DNA of 64,000 bases from contig JANTQA010000026.1 in NCBI GenBank assembly GCA_027625915.1, positions 2,480,001-2,544,000 on the forward strand, given 5' to 3'. The position numbers and the translations under genes are program-made. The notes beneath the pieces were generated by a model. It did not search any database and had not been told where the DNA came from. It saw only the letters and a list, made by a program, of their open reading frames with translations. Shown in pieces: positions 35,629 through 48,305 of this stretch. Numbering within the stretch: position 1 is the first letter of the stretch; every line of letters starts with the position of its first letter. The stretch is from Anaeramoeba flamelloides (taxonomy: Eukaryota; Metamonada; Anaeramoebidae).

Positions 35629-36310
35629 TTAAGGGTCGAGTCATTACGGTGAAATTTTTTATTCTGAAATGGAAAAAAACTTTTTAGTAATTTTATTGAG
35701 GACCTAACACCAATCAAAAACCAACCAACCTATGATTTACGATCGATCTCCCAAAATCAACAACCAAAAATGAGGACATTTTTAGAAAAAAGCGCCAAAA
35801 AGCGACACTCAATTTCCAATTAGAATGGTTGTGAATTACAATTCTGAAAAAAACTATGTCAGTTTTGAAGTGTCTATCTTTGGCGTTTTTGAGAACTTGA
35901 TGATTTTTTTTTCAATTTTTTCATTTTTCAAATGAGTTATTTTTATTGAAAGACTATTACCTAATCCTTACTTGGTCAAATTTAGAGAGTTTTAAAATAA
36001 CCACAAATCATACTAAATCGAATAAAATTGATTGCGAAATACAAGAAAACAATTTGTTTTAAATTAAAGAAATTTAACCTCTTTTGAAAATGAAAATGAG
36101 AAAAGATCAATTTTTTTTTTAAATTTTGATTTTTTGAAATTGAGAACTCTTTTTCTTCGTTGAATTTTTTGTCAAAGAGATCCAATGGAATTTTTTTTTT
36201 TTGTTATTTGAATTTTGTCAACCAAAAGAAGGCCTATTTCACAATACCCTTTTTGGTCTCAGTCACCCCTTGAGTATGGTGCCTTTTCACGTAGATGACT
36301 AGACCCTTAA
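35629..36310. mobile_element. TTAA-flanked element, GGGTCKAGTCAT ends
   Basis: The left end is TTAA then GGGTCGAGTCATTACGGTGAAA. The right end, reversed, reads TTAA then GGGTCTAGTCATCTACGTGAAA. Inverted ends of about 22 bases with exact TTAA on both sides make a 682-bp unit including the repeats. The largest internal frame (35982-36185, minus) is a short Lys/Phe-rich peptide without recognised homology, so the element appears non-autonomous. Confidence 0.75.
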
Positions 36311-38419
36311 ATTCCAAATTGAGATTCTGTGAAATTTTGGTAATTATATAAATTTTTATTTCTTTAATTATTTTTTTTTTGAAGTTATACCGATAAATTG
36401 AAACTATTTTATATACAAAAATTTACTCTGAAATATTCATTTTTAGAATTTCTTTTTTAAGGAAATAGGTACATTTCATCATTTTATAAAATTTTCATTG
36501 TGAAACAATTACTGAAAAAAAGATTTTTTGAGTGTCACATAATATTAAAACTATAAAATAAAAACACTACACACTACTTTATTTCAATCAAAGTGAACAA
36601 AGTAATTTAGAGTTGAGTTTTTAATTTTTCAATTTTATCAACATTTTTTTTGATTAAATTTTTGGTTTTATTTAATTTAGGTTTTGGATCTAGAAGTGTG
36701 TTTTCACAAAAACTGCCAAAATTAAGAATAGAATAAACTTCAAAAAATTGGCATAAAAGGCTTGTCTTATAAAAAATCTTTTCTTTGAGAAGACCTAACA
36801 AAAAGATCAATTTTCAAGATAAATATGTTGTGCTCAAAGATCGAATGAAAAAAAAAACTGAACAATATATATTTTATAATAGTTTGATTCTTTATTTCCT
36901 TAATTTAGATGAGAGTAAACAAATTATGACTTGAATTTCTCGCACCGTTACTATTTATTATTATTTTACAAAACATTTTTTTCCAAATTTATTTTCACAA
37001 TTCAATTTTCAAATATTTTTATCAAAATAAACCAAATAATAGAAGTCTGTTTCAAAGGTAAAGCAAAGGAATTGAATCATTGAAATCAAAAAACAATTAC
37101 AAAATATTCAACTTTAAGGAAAAGAAAATTTGGTGAACATTTTAAAAGCAAGATGGAGTTTTTTTTTAAAGTTTTCCAATTGAATAGAAGATAAATAATT
37201 TTAAAATCAAACCAATACAACCAATAAATCTATTTTTTCAAATAGATTAATTTAATAAAATTATCCTATTTTCTGAAAGCAAATCTAGAATTCGATGAAT
37301 TAAATGAAAATTAGGATTACTAATAAATTTTGTGAATTCTTAGAAATATTGAGTAATTTTTTAATTAAAAATTATTTCCATATAAAAGTTTATCCATAAA
37401 GAATGAAAAATAAAAGCAAATTAAGAAGAAGTAATTACATCAAATTAAACAGAAAATTTCTATCAATAAATGGAGTGTTTATTATTTTTTTCAAGCTCAT
37501 TTTTTTAACCATTTTAATTTCAATTTTTTTGTTGGTATGAAAATATTCCATACTGTCACAATTCCACCATTATAATATTTATTCAAATATAAATATATTT
37601 GGTTCCTGAAATTCTTTGAATGATTCAGTTTTGTATAAACTGTGGCACTCAAAATTTGTTAAATGAACCTGCTCCCTTTATAAGAGAGCAATAAGAATCC
37701 AATATGATATTTGCTCCTTTTTTTTGTTTAGTTTATAGGACATTTAATCTGTAAAACTTATAGAAAAAAGACAACCAGCTTTTATATTTGAATCTTAGCG
37801 ATAAATTTTCTCCACAGATTATTTTAACAACAGTAATTAATTATCCCAAAAATTACTGTTATTGTCCAATTACTAAATGAAAATTTTTATGTCAATTTCC
37901 AATCTGTTTATTAATGATTACTGTTATAATCAAACTGTCATCGTAACAATTGTTTCTTAGAGTTCACGAAGGAAGTTTCATTTAATGTCTAAAAATATCA
38001 TTTCTAAACGATGTTGTAAAAATCTTTGGATCTTCAACTTAGAAACCAGAAAAATATTTTGGTATGTGAACTAAAAATTTTCGTTTTTTAATTGGAAAAT
38101 CGTAGTAATACATATTACTCAGATAACGGATTCAAATAATAATTGATCCATTATTCATACTATTTGTAATATCAGAAAAATCAATACTTTATCTTTTAAA
38201 GTTCTTGAAATTTAATAAATTATTTAAAAGAAAATAATAGTACATCTTTTCTTTAACTCCAAAGACTAAAGAGTTGATTTCTTTCTAGGGTATTTTCAAA
38301 TAAGGCTAAATTTTCATTGGTGTTTCTATACAAGCAATCAGAAATATTTACAAATGATAGATTACTTAAAGCTAAAAATGGTTTGGCAAATTTTACCTTT
38401 TATTTGGTTAAAATCAAAA

Positions 38420-38535
38420 ATAAAAAAAGAAAAGGACAAGATCTTTTTACTGAAAATTTGTTTGTAAAAAATCAATTCTTTTTTCAAAATGATAACTTCG
38501 TTCTCAAAAGTTGCTCAAGGAGTTTGTTTTTCAAC
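38420..38535 (+). repeat. Dispersed repeat E, copy 3
   Basis: Aligns with 23700-23820: GGACAAGATCTTTTTACTGA, then AATTTGTTTG, then TTTTTTCAAAATGATAACTT, then CTCAAAAGTTG. It falls inside a 116-codon open frame that is more likely repeat-derived than a gene. Confidence 0.4.
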
Positions 38536-39300
38536 TTGGTTCTAAAACCATGTGAAAAAAGTGGTATATTGGCTTGGATGAAAAAAAAACTAATAATATT
38601 TACTGTGCCCCTCAAAAAGACTTGTTTGTTGGAGGGTAAAATTAAATGGTTAAATTACAATTTTTGAATTAAATTGCACAAGATAAAAATTTGTGGAAAG
38701 CAAATGGACAAACAACATAAATATTGCCTGTGTGTAAAGTACAGCGTTTTTTATTGTTCGTTTGTGGATATTTTCTTGTTAGAATAAGGAAAATTAAGAT
38801 TCACAATTTAATATCACATCAGAATAACCATTTTTTATTTGAAACTCAAACATTCTTGTTTTGAAAACTTCAACAGAACCAAATCTTAGTGTTCATTTTG
38901 TTCTATTTGTTTGAGAAAATAAAGTTGGAATAAAGGAATTTTTCAAAACAGCAGTTTGGTTTTTACTTTTGAAAAAGAACTTGAAAAAAAAACAATAGTT
39001 AATTCGAGGAAAAGATCTTAGAGAACTTAAAAATCGAAAGATTTTTACAATTTTTATGATCAGATTAAGGAAAAATGTTCATTCAAGATTACCTTGATTT
39101 AGAGAGCGTTTAAGCAACTGTTTTTGAATTTTCAGTAAAAATCCTGTAAATTTTCCAACGTTTTGAACTTTTTAGAACTGTTGCTCTGAATAAAATTTAA
39201 AAGTCTTTTGTTTCCAAACAAATTGAAAATAAGTTGTACAAACCAAACGAGACGTTTGATTTTCAAATTTTCTCCTTACAAATACTCATTTTTTTTTATT

Positions 39301-42300
39301 ATGTTTTCTTTATTTCCACCAAAAAAAAAAGTATCATCTTATATCTCACCATCTCTTCAGGTGTTGAAGAGATTTTCTCATTTTAAAGCAATGGACGGAA
39401 ACACAGCAGCAGCAGCCGCTGCTTATTCACTTACTGAAACGTCCATTATTTATCCAATTACTCCTTCATCGTAAAATATTATTTTTTTTTTTTTTTTTTT
39501 TTTTTATATATTTATTATGTAAAAATAAAAAAAATCAAAAATCATAAATCGTGAGTGAAAGACATTTTGATTTTTATTTCTCTAGCACTAAAATAGTCTT
39601 TGGTACATAACGAAAATTTTATGTTCGTTTCAATTCTTGCACCAACAAAAAAAAAGAACTTTTCCTTTTTTTTAACAAGAATATTTTTATCAAAGCAAAA
39701 TTTGTCGCAAATAAGGAGAAAAATTAAAATTTTTAATTTCTTGTTTCAAACCAACAATTTTTCTCAAAAAAAATAACAACTTTTTTCTTCTTTTACACAA
39801 AATATATCTTTAATGTTGAATTTTAAATTTCTACAAATATAGGACAATGGGAGAAATGATCGACACTTGGTCTTCACAAGGAAAAAAAAACATTTGGAAT
39901 AAAAAAATTGATGTAACATTAATGCAATCAGAAGCTGGTGTATCTGGTGCGTTCCATGGAGCCTTGCAAGGAGGATCCTTAATCTCAACCTTCAGTTCAT
40001 CACAAGGCTTAATGTTGATGATTCCAAATTTATTCAAAATTGCTGCATCATTACTCCCAGGTGTGATTCACGTTGCATCGAGAGCATCAATCCAACATGT
40101 AGGATCTATGTATTCGTAAGTAATTTTGAATTTCCCATAGAAATAAAAATAACAATTTAAAAAAAAAAAAAAACTCAAAAATTACTTTTTAAAAATTCGA
40201 AATTTAACTCGTTATCAAAACAATATAAAAAAAAAAAAAAAAACAAACAAACAAATAGAGCACATGATGTTATTTATACCGTTAGGCCCTCCGGTTGGAA
40301 CATTTTCTCCTCAGGAAACCCACAGGAAGCACATGATATGGGACTTATCAGTCATTTGACTTCGATCAAATCTTCTACAGCATCACTTCACTTTTTTGAT
40401 GGCTTTAGAACATCTCATGCAATCCAAAAAGTGAATGTCTTGGACAATTCTGAAATTTCGAGTTTAGTTGATCCAAGAGACATTGAACGATTCAGAAAAA
40501 CAGCCTCGAATCCAGAAAGGCCAGTTGCCCGAGGAACCCCTGTTGGTTATCCAGAATATTTCCAATGGATGCAGGGACCAAAGAAGGAGATCTTAAAGAT
40601 CCCCGATGTTGCCAACGAGGTCATGGCCCAATTCGAGCAATTGACTGGAAGACAATACAAGCCATTCAAATACTTTGGGCACCCAGAAGCTGAAGAAGTC
40701 TGTATCATTATGGCCTCTGGAAGCAAGACTGTTCAAGAAGCTGTCGGATATTTGAACCAAAAAGGCAAAAAGGTTGGTTTCATCCAAGTTCATTTATATC
40801 GACCATTTTCCCACAAATACCTTTTCAAGGTCTTGCCCAAGACAACCAAGAGAATTGTTGTTATGGATCGATCTAATTTTGTTAATGAAGAGAACAATCC
40901 ATTGTTTAAAGACGTTGTCACCGCTGTCCATGAAGAAAGGCCATATATTAGTGTCATTGACGGATCCTATGGTGGAGGTGGCAAGATCTTCACACCGGGC
41001 ATGGTCCTCGCCGCCTTTGAGAATTTGGGACTTTCCAATCCTAAGAGGCATTTCACTGTCGGAATTAAGGATGATTTGTTGCACTCGAACTTGACGGTGA
41101 CCGAGGAACCCGATTTGGTGCCCAAGGGAACCAAAGAATGCCTCTTTTGGGGACTCGGAAGCGACGGAACCGTCGGCGCCAATAAGGAAGCCATTTCCAT
41201 GATCTCCGAATCCACCGACCAATATGCACAGGGATATTTCATGTTCGACGCCAAAAAATCTGGTGGTCTCACTTACTCTCATTTAAGATTCGGACCAAGC
41301 CCAATTACCTCTGAATATGAAATCCAATCCGCACATTACTTTGGCTGCCATAACCAATCCTTTTTAGAAAAATACCCAAAGATGATTGACAAGTTAAAGG
41401 AAAACGGAATCTTTGTGATCAACGCACCACACAAGAACGCTAATTCCCTTGGCAAAATTATGACCAACTACATGAAAAACCAAATTGCCAAAAAGAACAT
41501 CCGAGTCTATGTCATCGACGCATCCAAAATTGCACAAGAATCCGGACTCAGGGGAAGAATTAATATGATTATGCAAGCCGTCTTTTTCAAATTGGCCAAT
41601 GTCATCCCAGTGGAAAAGGCCCTTACCCTCTTAAAAAAATCGATCAGAAAAAATTATGGAAAGCAGGGCGAAAAGGTCATTAACTCGAATATCACAGGCT
41701 TAAATAGAGCAATTGACAACTTTACTGAAATCAAATACAACAAAAACGAATGGGCAAGCTTGAAATACGATCTCAAAGATCTAGACAAGAATGTCTTTTT
41801 CGATGACAACGCACCTGACTTTGTCAAGGAAGTAATTTACCCATCAATGAACAGAAAGGGAAACGAATTACCAAGCTCCGCATTCCCTAAGAATGGGCAG
41901 GTACCCATGGGCACATCCAAATACGAAAAACGTGGTGTCGCCGAATTCATCCCAATTTGGAATCCAGACAAGTGTACGCAATGTAACATCTGCTCCTTCA
42001 TCTGCCCACATGCCGCCATTAGGCCATTTGTTGGAACCAAACAAGAAATGGAGGCAATTGGCGAAGTGCCACAATCCTTCAGAACCCTTAAATCCAACAC
42101 ACCAGAATTTGCCAAGCTAAACTACGACTTCAGGATTCAAGTAAGCCCATATGATTGCATGGGATGCGGCGACTGTGCCGATGGATGTGTCGATGGAGCA
42201 CTCGATATGGTCCCCGTCAACACCAAATTAATGGAAAAGGAACACAAAAACTGGAAATTTGCCAAGGAATTGGGCTACCGCGGCGATCTCCTTAACAACG

Positions 42301-43490
42301 CCACAACAATAAGAGGATCTCAATTCAAGCAACCACTCTTGGAATTTAGCGGTGCATGCGGTGGGTGTGGTGAGACCACATACATCAAATTGCTTACACA
42401 ATTATTCGGCGAAAGAATGATGATCGCTAACGCCACAGGATGCTCGATTATTTGGTCGTCCCATTTCCCATCATACGCCTATACCACAAATGCCAAGGGT
42501 CAAGGCCCAACCTGGACAAATTCATTGTTCGAGGACAACGCAGAATTCGGATTTGGAATGGCCTACGCACTCCAAAACAGAAGAAAATCCTTAGCTACCA
42601 CCGTCGAAAGGATCATTAACGAATTGGGATCCAAATTAGACGAGGAACAAATTAGTTCATTGAAATTCTGGCTCGAAAACAAAAATAACGGTACAAAGAG
42701 TCTCGAGGCTTCCGATCGAATCCAAAAATGGTTGAACAAAACCGAAAAATACTATAGCGATTTGGGCGACCACAAATTAATCAAGGCCTTAGTCAACGAC
42801 TCAGAAATCCTTCCAAAGCCATCTATTTGGATCATCGGTGGTGACGGATGGGCCTATGATATCGGATATGGTGGATTAGATCACGTCCTTGCACAGGAAT
42901 TGGACGTCAACGTACTTGTCCTAGATAATCAATTCTACGCAAACACCGGTTTCCAAGTAAGCAAGGCCACACCAACAGGCGCCTCTGCCAAATTTGCCAA
43001 GGCCGGTAAGCCAGGCAAACAAAAGGATCTCGGCTCCATCGCAATGACCTACGGACACATCTATGTTGCCTCTGTGTCCATGGGCGCCAACAAGAACCAA
43101 TTGTTGAAGTCCTTCAAAGAAGCAGAAAGCTATGACGGCCCTTCACTCATCATCGCCTACTGTCCATGTATCGGTCACGGAATCAAATCAGGCCCACAAG
43201 ATACCCAAAATGTCGAACGAAGAGCTGTCGAATTAGGCTTCTGGCCTCTCTACAGATTCGACCCTAGAAACTTTGCAAAAAACAAAAATCCTTTCTCCTT
43301 AGATTACAAAAAAGTTAAAGGTGACCTCATGAAATTCTTATTAAATGAAGTTAGATTCGCTTCACTTTATAAATCTTTCCCAAAAGAAGCTGAAAAAATG
43401 CACCAAACTCTTATTAAAGACCTCAAAAAAAAATACGAAAACTATAAGGATATGGCTAAAAATCCAAAATTTAAAAAATCCAAAAAATAA
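39301..43490 (+). CDS. Pyruvate:ferredoxin oxidoreductase (PFOR), 3 exons
   Basis: Converts pyruvate + CoA + oxidised ferredoxin to acetyl-CoA + CO2 + reduced ferredoxin, the entry step of anaerobic energy metabolism. Exons 39301-39470, 39843-40115 and 40259-43490 join as GT-AG, all phase 2, giving 1,224 residues. The core begins at MDGNTAAAAAAYSLTETSII (residue 31) with YPITPSS continuing across intron 1. HFFDGFRTSHAIQK is the substrate/CoA region. Two ferredoxin-type motifs follow: CTQCNICSFICP (about 720) and CMGCGDCADGCV (about 780). A proximal cluster CGGCGETTY lies at about 848. The thiamine-diphosphate motif GGDGWAYDIGYGGLDHVL is at about 1008, then NTGFQVSKATPTGA. The 30-residue leader (MFSLFPPKKKVSSYISPSLQ then VLKRFSHFKA) has no acidic residue and looks like an organelle presequence, which is inference. 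The C-rich third codon positions suggest high expression. Confidence 0.95.
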
Positions 43491-46400
43491 TTTTTTTAAT
43501 TTTTATTATAAGTTGTCTTTTTTTTTTTTATCATTATTATTATTATTCTTATCACATTTTTAAGAAATTATTTTCATTCATTCTACTTTTAATTCACTTT
43601 TAATTTTAATTTTTAGGTTTCATTATTTTTTTTGAATAATTTATTTTAGAAAAATTTTTATTTTTAAGAATAATTAGACGAGAGAGCAACTATTAATAAT
43701 AATAAATATTTTGATTTATTACATATTTTTTTTGATTTATTTTAATTTTAAAACCTTTCATTTGATTATTGAGTTTTACTTTTTATTCAAATTTTTTTTG
43801 CCATCTATTATTAATCTATTTTTTCGTTTTGTAGAAACAGTTGGATAATATTTTTTGAAGAAAAAAAAAGTACGATAGGAAAGATTAAAAAAAAATATAC
43901 AATAAGTAGGTAGATTTTTGTGAGATTGTGGCCAATTGTGAATTGGACATATCCTCTCAAAAACTGTTATTAAAAAATAATAATATAATCTAATAACATT
44001 GTCTCCCACCATTATAAAATTATCACTTTTTATAAACATTTTTTTAAAACTGACATTTTTTTTCTCATTTAAATATATCTAATTGAAAAAAATAAAAATA
44101 AAATTCTCAATTACTTTGCTGTTGGTTGGAAATTTCAAACTCTGTTTTAAGGAAACCAAACTAAAGAGAGACATCTTGAACTTCATGAAGACTTTTTTGA
44201 ATTAAAAAAATTTTAGTAAATGAAAGTTATTAAATATACAAAAGAAAAATGTACAAAATGGTATATTGTTTATTTCAATGTTAAATGATTTTTTATTTAT
44301 TTTTTAGCAAACTTTTTCTGAAATTTTCGATGTCACACACATATTTTTTTTTTTTTTTTTTTTTTTTATTTTGAATTTGGAATTTTCCAGAAACTTTTAT
44401 CATTAAAAACAAATGAAATGATCCATTTCGAAAAGTATAAAATTGAAATTTTTGTTTAAATTTAGAATTTTATATTTTTAAAAGATTTTTTTTTGCTTTA
44501 TATACAACATTTCTTGTTTATATTTGTATTAATGGGCCATATTTACAAGAACAAGCAATATTGAAATCGATACCTTCCCATGAACAGCCCAAATTTAAAA
44601 CTAAAAAATAATTATGGATGGCAAGTTGAATTTTCACTAGATTTTCAATTTCTTTTAAATGGATTTTATATATTTATTTGTTTCTTCCAATAATTCGAGA
44701 TCCCCTTTGTTACTATTTGAAGGATCCCTCCAATTTTTTTTACTTATTTTAATAAAAATGTTTTTTTTTTAAATAATTCGAAAATAAATTTATAAAAAAA
44801 ACAGTTTATTTCGATAATAATAAATAGGAATTGTATGGGAAATTCAATGACTAAATTCTTGTCATCATCAAAAAAAAGTAGAAAAAGTGGAAATATATAT
44901 TTTAAAATATAATTCATCCCATTTTGAAAGGTTTTTGAATCTTTCTGATCATCAAATTTGAAAATTACAACCACATGAATTAAAAAGAAAAAAAAAAATC
45001 AATTTATTGTTATTCGAATACATACTTTAAATAGGCAGAAATAAATTATTTATTTTTATTTGAATCATCAAGGTCCTGTATTTTAAGACTGCATTTTCAA
45101 AAACAAATGACACTTTTGGTGACTTTTTTTTTTTTGGTGGAGGTGGGGAGAATCAGACGATAAATTAATTTATGGGAAATTACTATGAAGAAAAGTTCTA
45201 AACACCTTTTTTCTGTTAATAATGGCTTCCAAACACTATCAAAATGCATTTTTCAATTTTTTTCTTCACAAATTTATTTTTATTAGTAACTTGTTTGCTT
45301 CATAACAGTTCAAAACTTTTATGAGTCATACAGACCTTCTTATCAAAAATTTGAAATATGAAATTTTTTAAATTAAAAAGAAATAAGATTTTTTTTGTTA
45401 TATATATGGGTAACATGCCATGTATAAAATAATAATTTTTTAAAAAAACCTATGTCAAACTATAGCATATATATGATTTCGTATAACTGAAGATTTTTTT
45501 TTGTATTTAACACATACAAAAAGACAATTTCTATGTTGTCGAATTTCGCATATATTTGGAACGGCTGTATATATATATATGTAGTGATTCTCAACCACGA
45601 CATAAAAATTTAAAAGGTATGGAAATTAGTTGTTTATTCGAAAATTCTATTTTATGAAATAGAAAATTCAATTTCTAACATATTATAGATAAAAAATTCA
45701 ACTTCCCTTACATCATAAGAGAATTTTTTTTGTATAAACGCTGACAAAAATTCAGTTTCATGGGGAAAGAAATCATGGAAACTTGAAAAAAACAAAGTAT
45801 TTTTGGATCTATTTTTTTTTAAATTGGAAAAAGCCACATTTTTTTCAATTATGGAAATTGAAGATCCACATTAACATAAGTTATTTTATAAATTTGTTAT
45901 CAGTAACAAAAAATTGTATAAGGTACTTTTTCTTCTTCTATTATAAAATTTAAGGTTTAGGGTGAACTTTAATAATTATTCCACAGCCTGTGATACATGA
46001 TAAAAGTTTGCAATAGAAAACATTTCCTATATCTTAACAATTTCCATATTAAAGTTATAACGTTATATATATATATAAGCTATTTCCAAGAATGTGGGGC
46101 AAATTTATTTTGTAATATATTTATATAACCCATTCTACAAAAAAGGATTTAAATACATAAAATCGTTAACCACAATTTATAGATTCTTGATAATAATTCA
46201 ATTTGTTTCTTAGTATTGTATTGCAGAAATAAAATATATTAAAATTTATGATTTCGATTTTATCAGATATTTTTTATGTATCAAAATTGGTGTTTATTAT
46301 TTTCTTTTTGATCAAAAAAAAAATATTTTCATAACTTGTATAATCTCAAAAAAATTTAAAATATAATTAAAAACATATAACTACATTTGGTAGTTTAAAA

Positions 46401-48305
46401 AATCATTTGTCCCCTTTCCATATTTCCGGTTTTTTATTGAAATTGGTCGTATATTACTTTAACCAAAAAAAGTGCTATTCTTTTTCTTTCATTTTTTGGG
46501 AATATTTCAACTAACATGCTTTGAATTAAATACTTAAGTGGTTGAATTAATCAATATAACTATTAAAATTAATTTGGTATAGTTGATTAATGATTAAAAT
46601 CACTAAAAAAGATTATTTTTTATGAAATGTAAAAAAAAATGCCCCACTTTTTTGGAAATACCTTATATATATATATATATATATAACAAACAAAATTATA
46701 TATATTTAAATAAAAGTAGAAATTCTAAAAAAAAAAAAACTCAGCATAACTCTTGCTTTGAAAAAAAAAAAAAAAGAAAAAAAAAAAGTAAAAAGATTAA
46801 TGACTTAAAAAAATAAGGTATTATTCAATTAGAACCGACAAGCAACTTCAAAATCCTTGTCCTTAAAATTTTCCCCGATGAAACCGTATTTAGAAGATTA
46901 TAAGATTTTTTTTTAATATTTTTATCAAGTCAAAAATAACAAAAAGAACTCTTTGTGCTTTTTTTTTTTGTTAATTTTTTTTTTAACATTATTAGAAAAA
47001 TTTATTTGTTGACATTTTAGTTGCTTCTTGATAAATTTTTAAAGGTTATATAAAAAAAATTTTTTTTTCTAACTATTAAGAAAAGAAAAAGAAAATTCTT
47101 TTTCATTGTGAACCATAGTAAAATTAAAAAAACTGTTAAATGCCTTATCACAAAATCAATTTTAGATTAATTTTTTCGTTTATATTACTTTTTTTTAATC
47201 AAATATTTTTTTTTTGTTATTTGATACATGTAAGGTTTATAGTATATCTGAAAGACTAACAATTGCAAGACAAACAAATATTATCCATTTTCTAATTCCC
47301 TTCACGGTTAATCTTTGGGTATATCCAACATTTAAGTTATCTAAGTTGAAATACAATAAATTAACCAACAAAAATTATTTAAAAGATTGTTAATTAAAAG
47401 AAAGCCAAAATATTATAATTTTCGGATTTTTGTAAAATGAAAAATAATCATTTATTGATCCAAAAACTGTATCAAAATTCTAGAAACTTTCAAAACTTAA
47501 TTTAATATCCATTAGACAATTTTATACATATTCTGTAAAAGATCACCCCAGTTTATTTTCAAGTCTAGTTATACTCTCTAACTAAACATTAACATAATAG
47601 AAAAACATGGGGTGACCTATCTGAATAATTTTTTGATTTTTGAATCTTGAAAGTTATATTTTGAATTTGGATGGTAAAATTTAGTTTTGCTCTAAATAGC
47701 AAAAATTCAAAAACAAAACTAAAATATAAAATTTGGGGGAACATTCTCTTGATCCGAACTGATTTTAAGAAAATAAATATACTGTTAGTCATAAAAATAG
47801 TACCCAACATTTATAAAATTCTGGAATAACATTAGTTAAAGAAAAGTTTTTCAAATTTTTCCACTAAAGGATAAATTCCATCCCCTTAAATAATTACCAA
47901 AATTTAAAGTAAGAATATCAAATAAAAATCAGAAAAAAAGTATTTAATTTTAAGCATCACCAAACAGAAAACAAAAATTGTGCTTGAAAAAGTCAGTACA
48001 TCAAAACAAACCAACCACCAGAATTAAAAAAAACTTTAACCATTAAGAAGAGTGTTATCAAAATTTAAGCCAACATCCTAACTCAACGTATCTTTTTAAA
48101 AAAAAAAAATAACTTTTTCTTTTTTACTTTCAAAGTAGAAGCAGATCTAAGTTTAGGTAAACTTGAAAATAATATTACCGACACTTTTTTGATAAAATTA
48201 TTAAAAGATTGCATTTCTCAACACCACATTTTTGCAAAAACTATTTTGCAAACCTTTCGAAAAGAATTCATATTTTCTTTCTTTTTTTTACTTTCACCAA
48301 ATAAA
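43491..48305. other. Intergenic region between PFOR and the Rh transporter
   Basis: 4.8 kb without a supported gene. It contains a TIR element of about 585 bp (46080-46668) and (TA)n tracts near 46068 and 46665. The frames at 43776-44039, 44744-44974 and 47589-47810 have no recognisable protein character. Confidence 0.6.
46080..46668. mobile_element. Family F inverted-repeat element, copy 1
   Basis: The left end CTATTTCCAAGAATGTGGGG (46080) followed by CAAATTT is mirrored by the right end AAAATGCCCCACTTTTTTGG followed by AAATACC (to 46668), about 25 bases of inverted repeat. A subterminal CCAAAAAAAGTGCTATTC at 46464 resembles the same end again. The right half aligns with 55180-55410. No transposase is present. 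Confidence 0.65.

Larger units (their letters stand above)
32492..39300. other. Gene desert between RasGAP and PFOR
   Basis: 6.8 kb of A+T-rich sequence without a supported gene. It includes a T64-G8 run (34164-34235), a TTAA-flanked element (35629-36310) and repeat E copy 3 (38420-38535). The frames at 32654-32848 and 38317-38667 were considered and left unassigned. The last few hundred bases should hold the PFOR promoter, but no motif stands out. Confidence 0.6.

Noticed and set aside
38317-38667. 116-codon plus-strand ORF
   Set aside because: It starts at TTG and contains repeat E, which is non-coding in its other copies; no protein family recognised.
40593-42120. Several 60-160 codon ORFs on both strands
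   Set aside because: They overlap PFOR exon 3, which has full-length homology; C-rich third positions open other frames.
46622-46816. 64-codon Lys/Tyr-rich ORF
   Set aside because: It spans the right end of the family F element, a (TA)n tract and A-runs.
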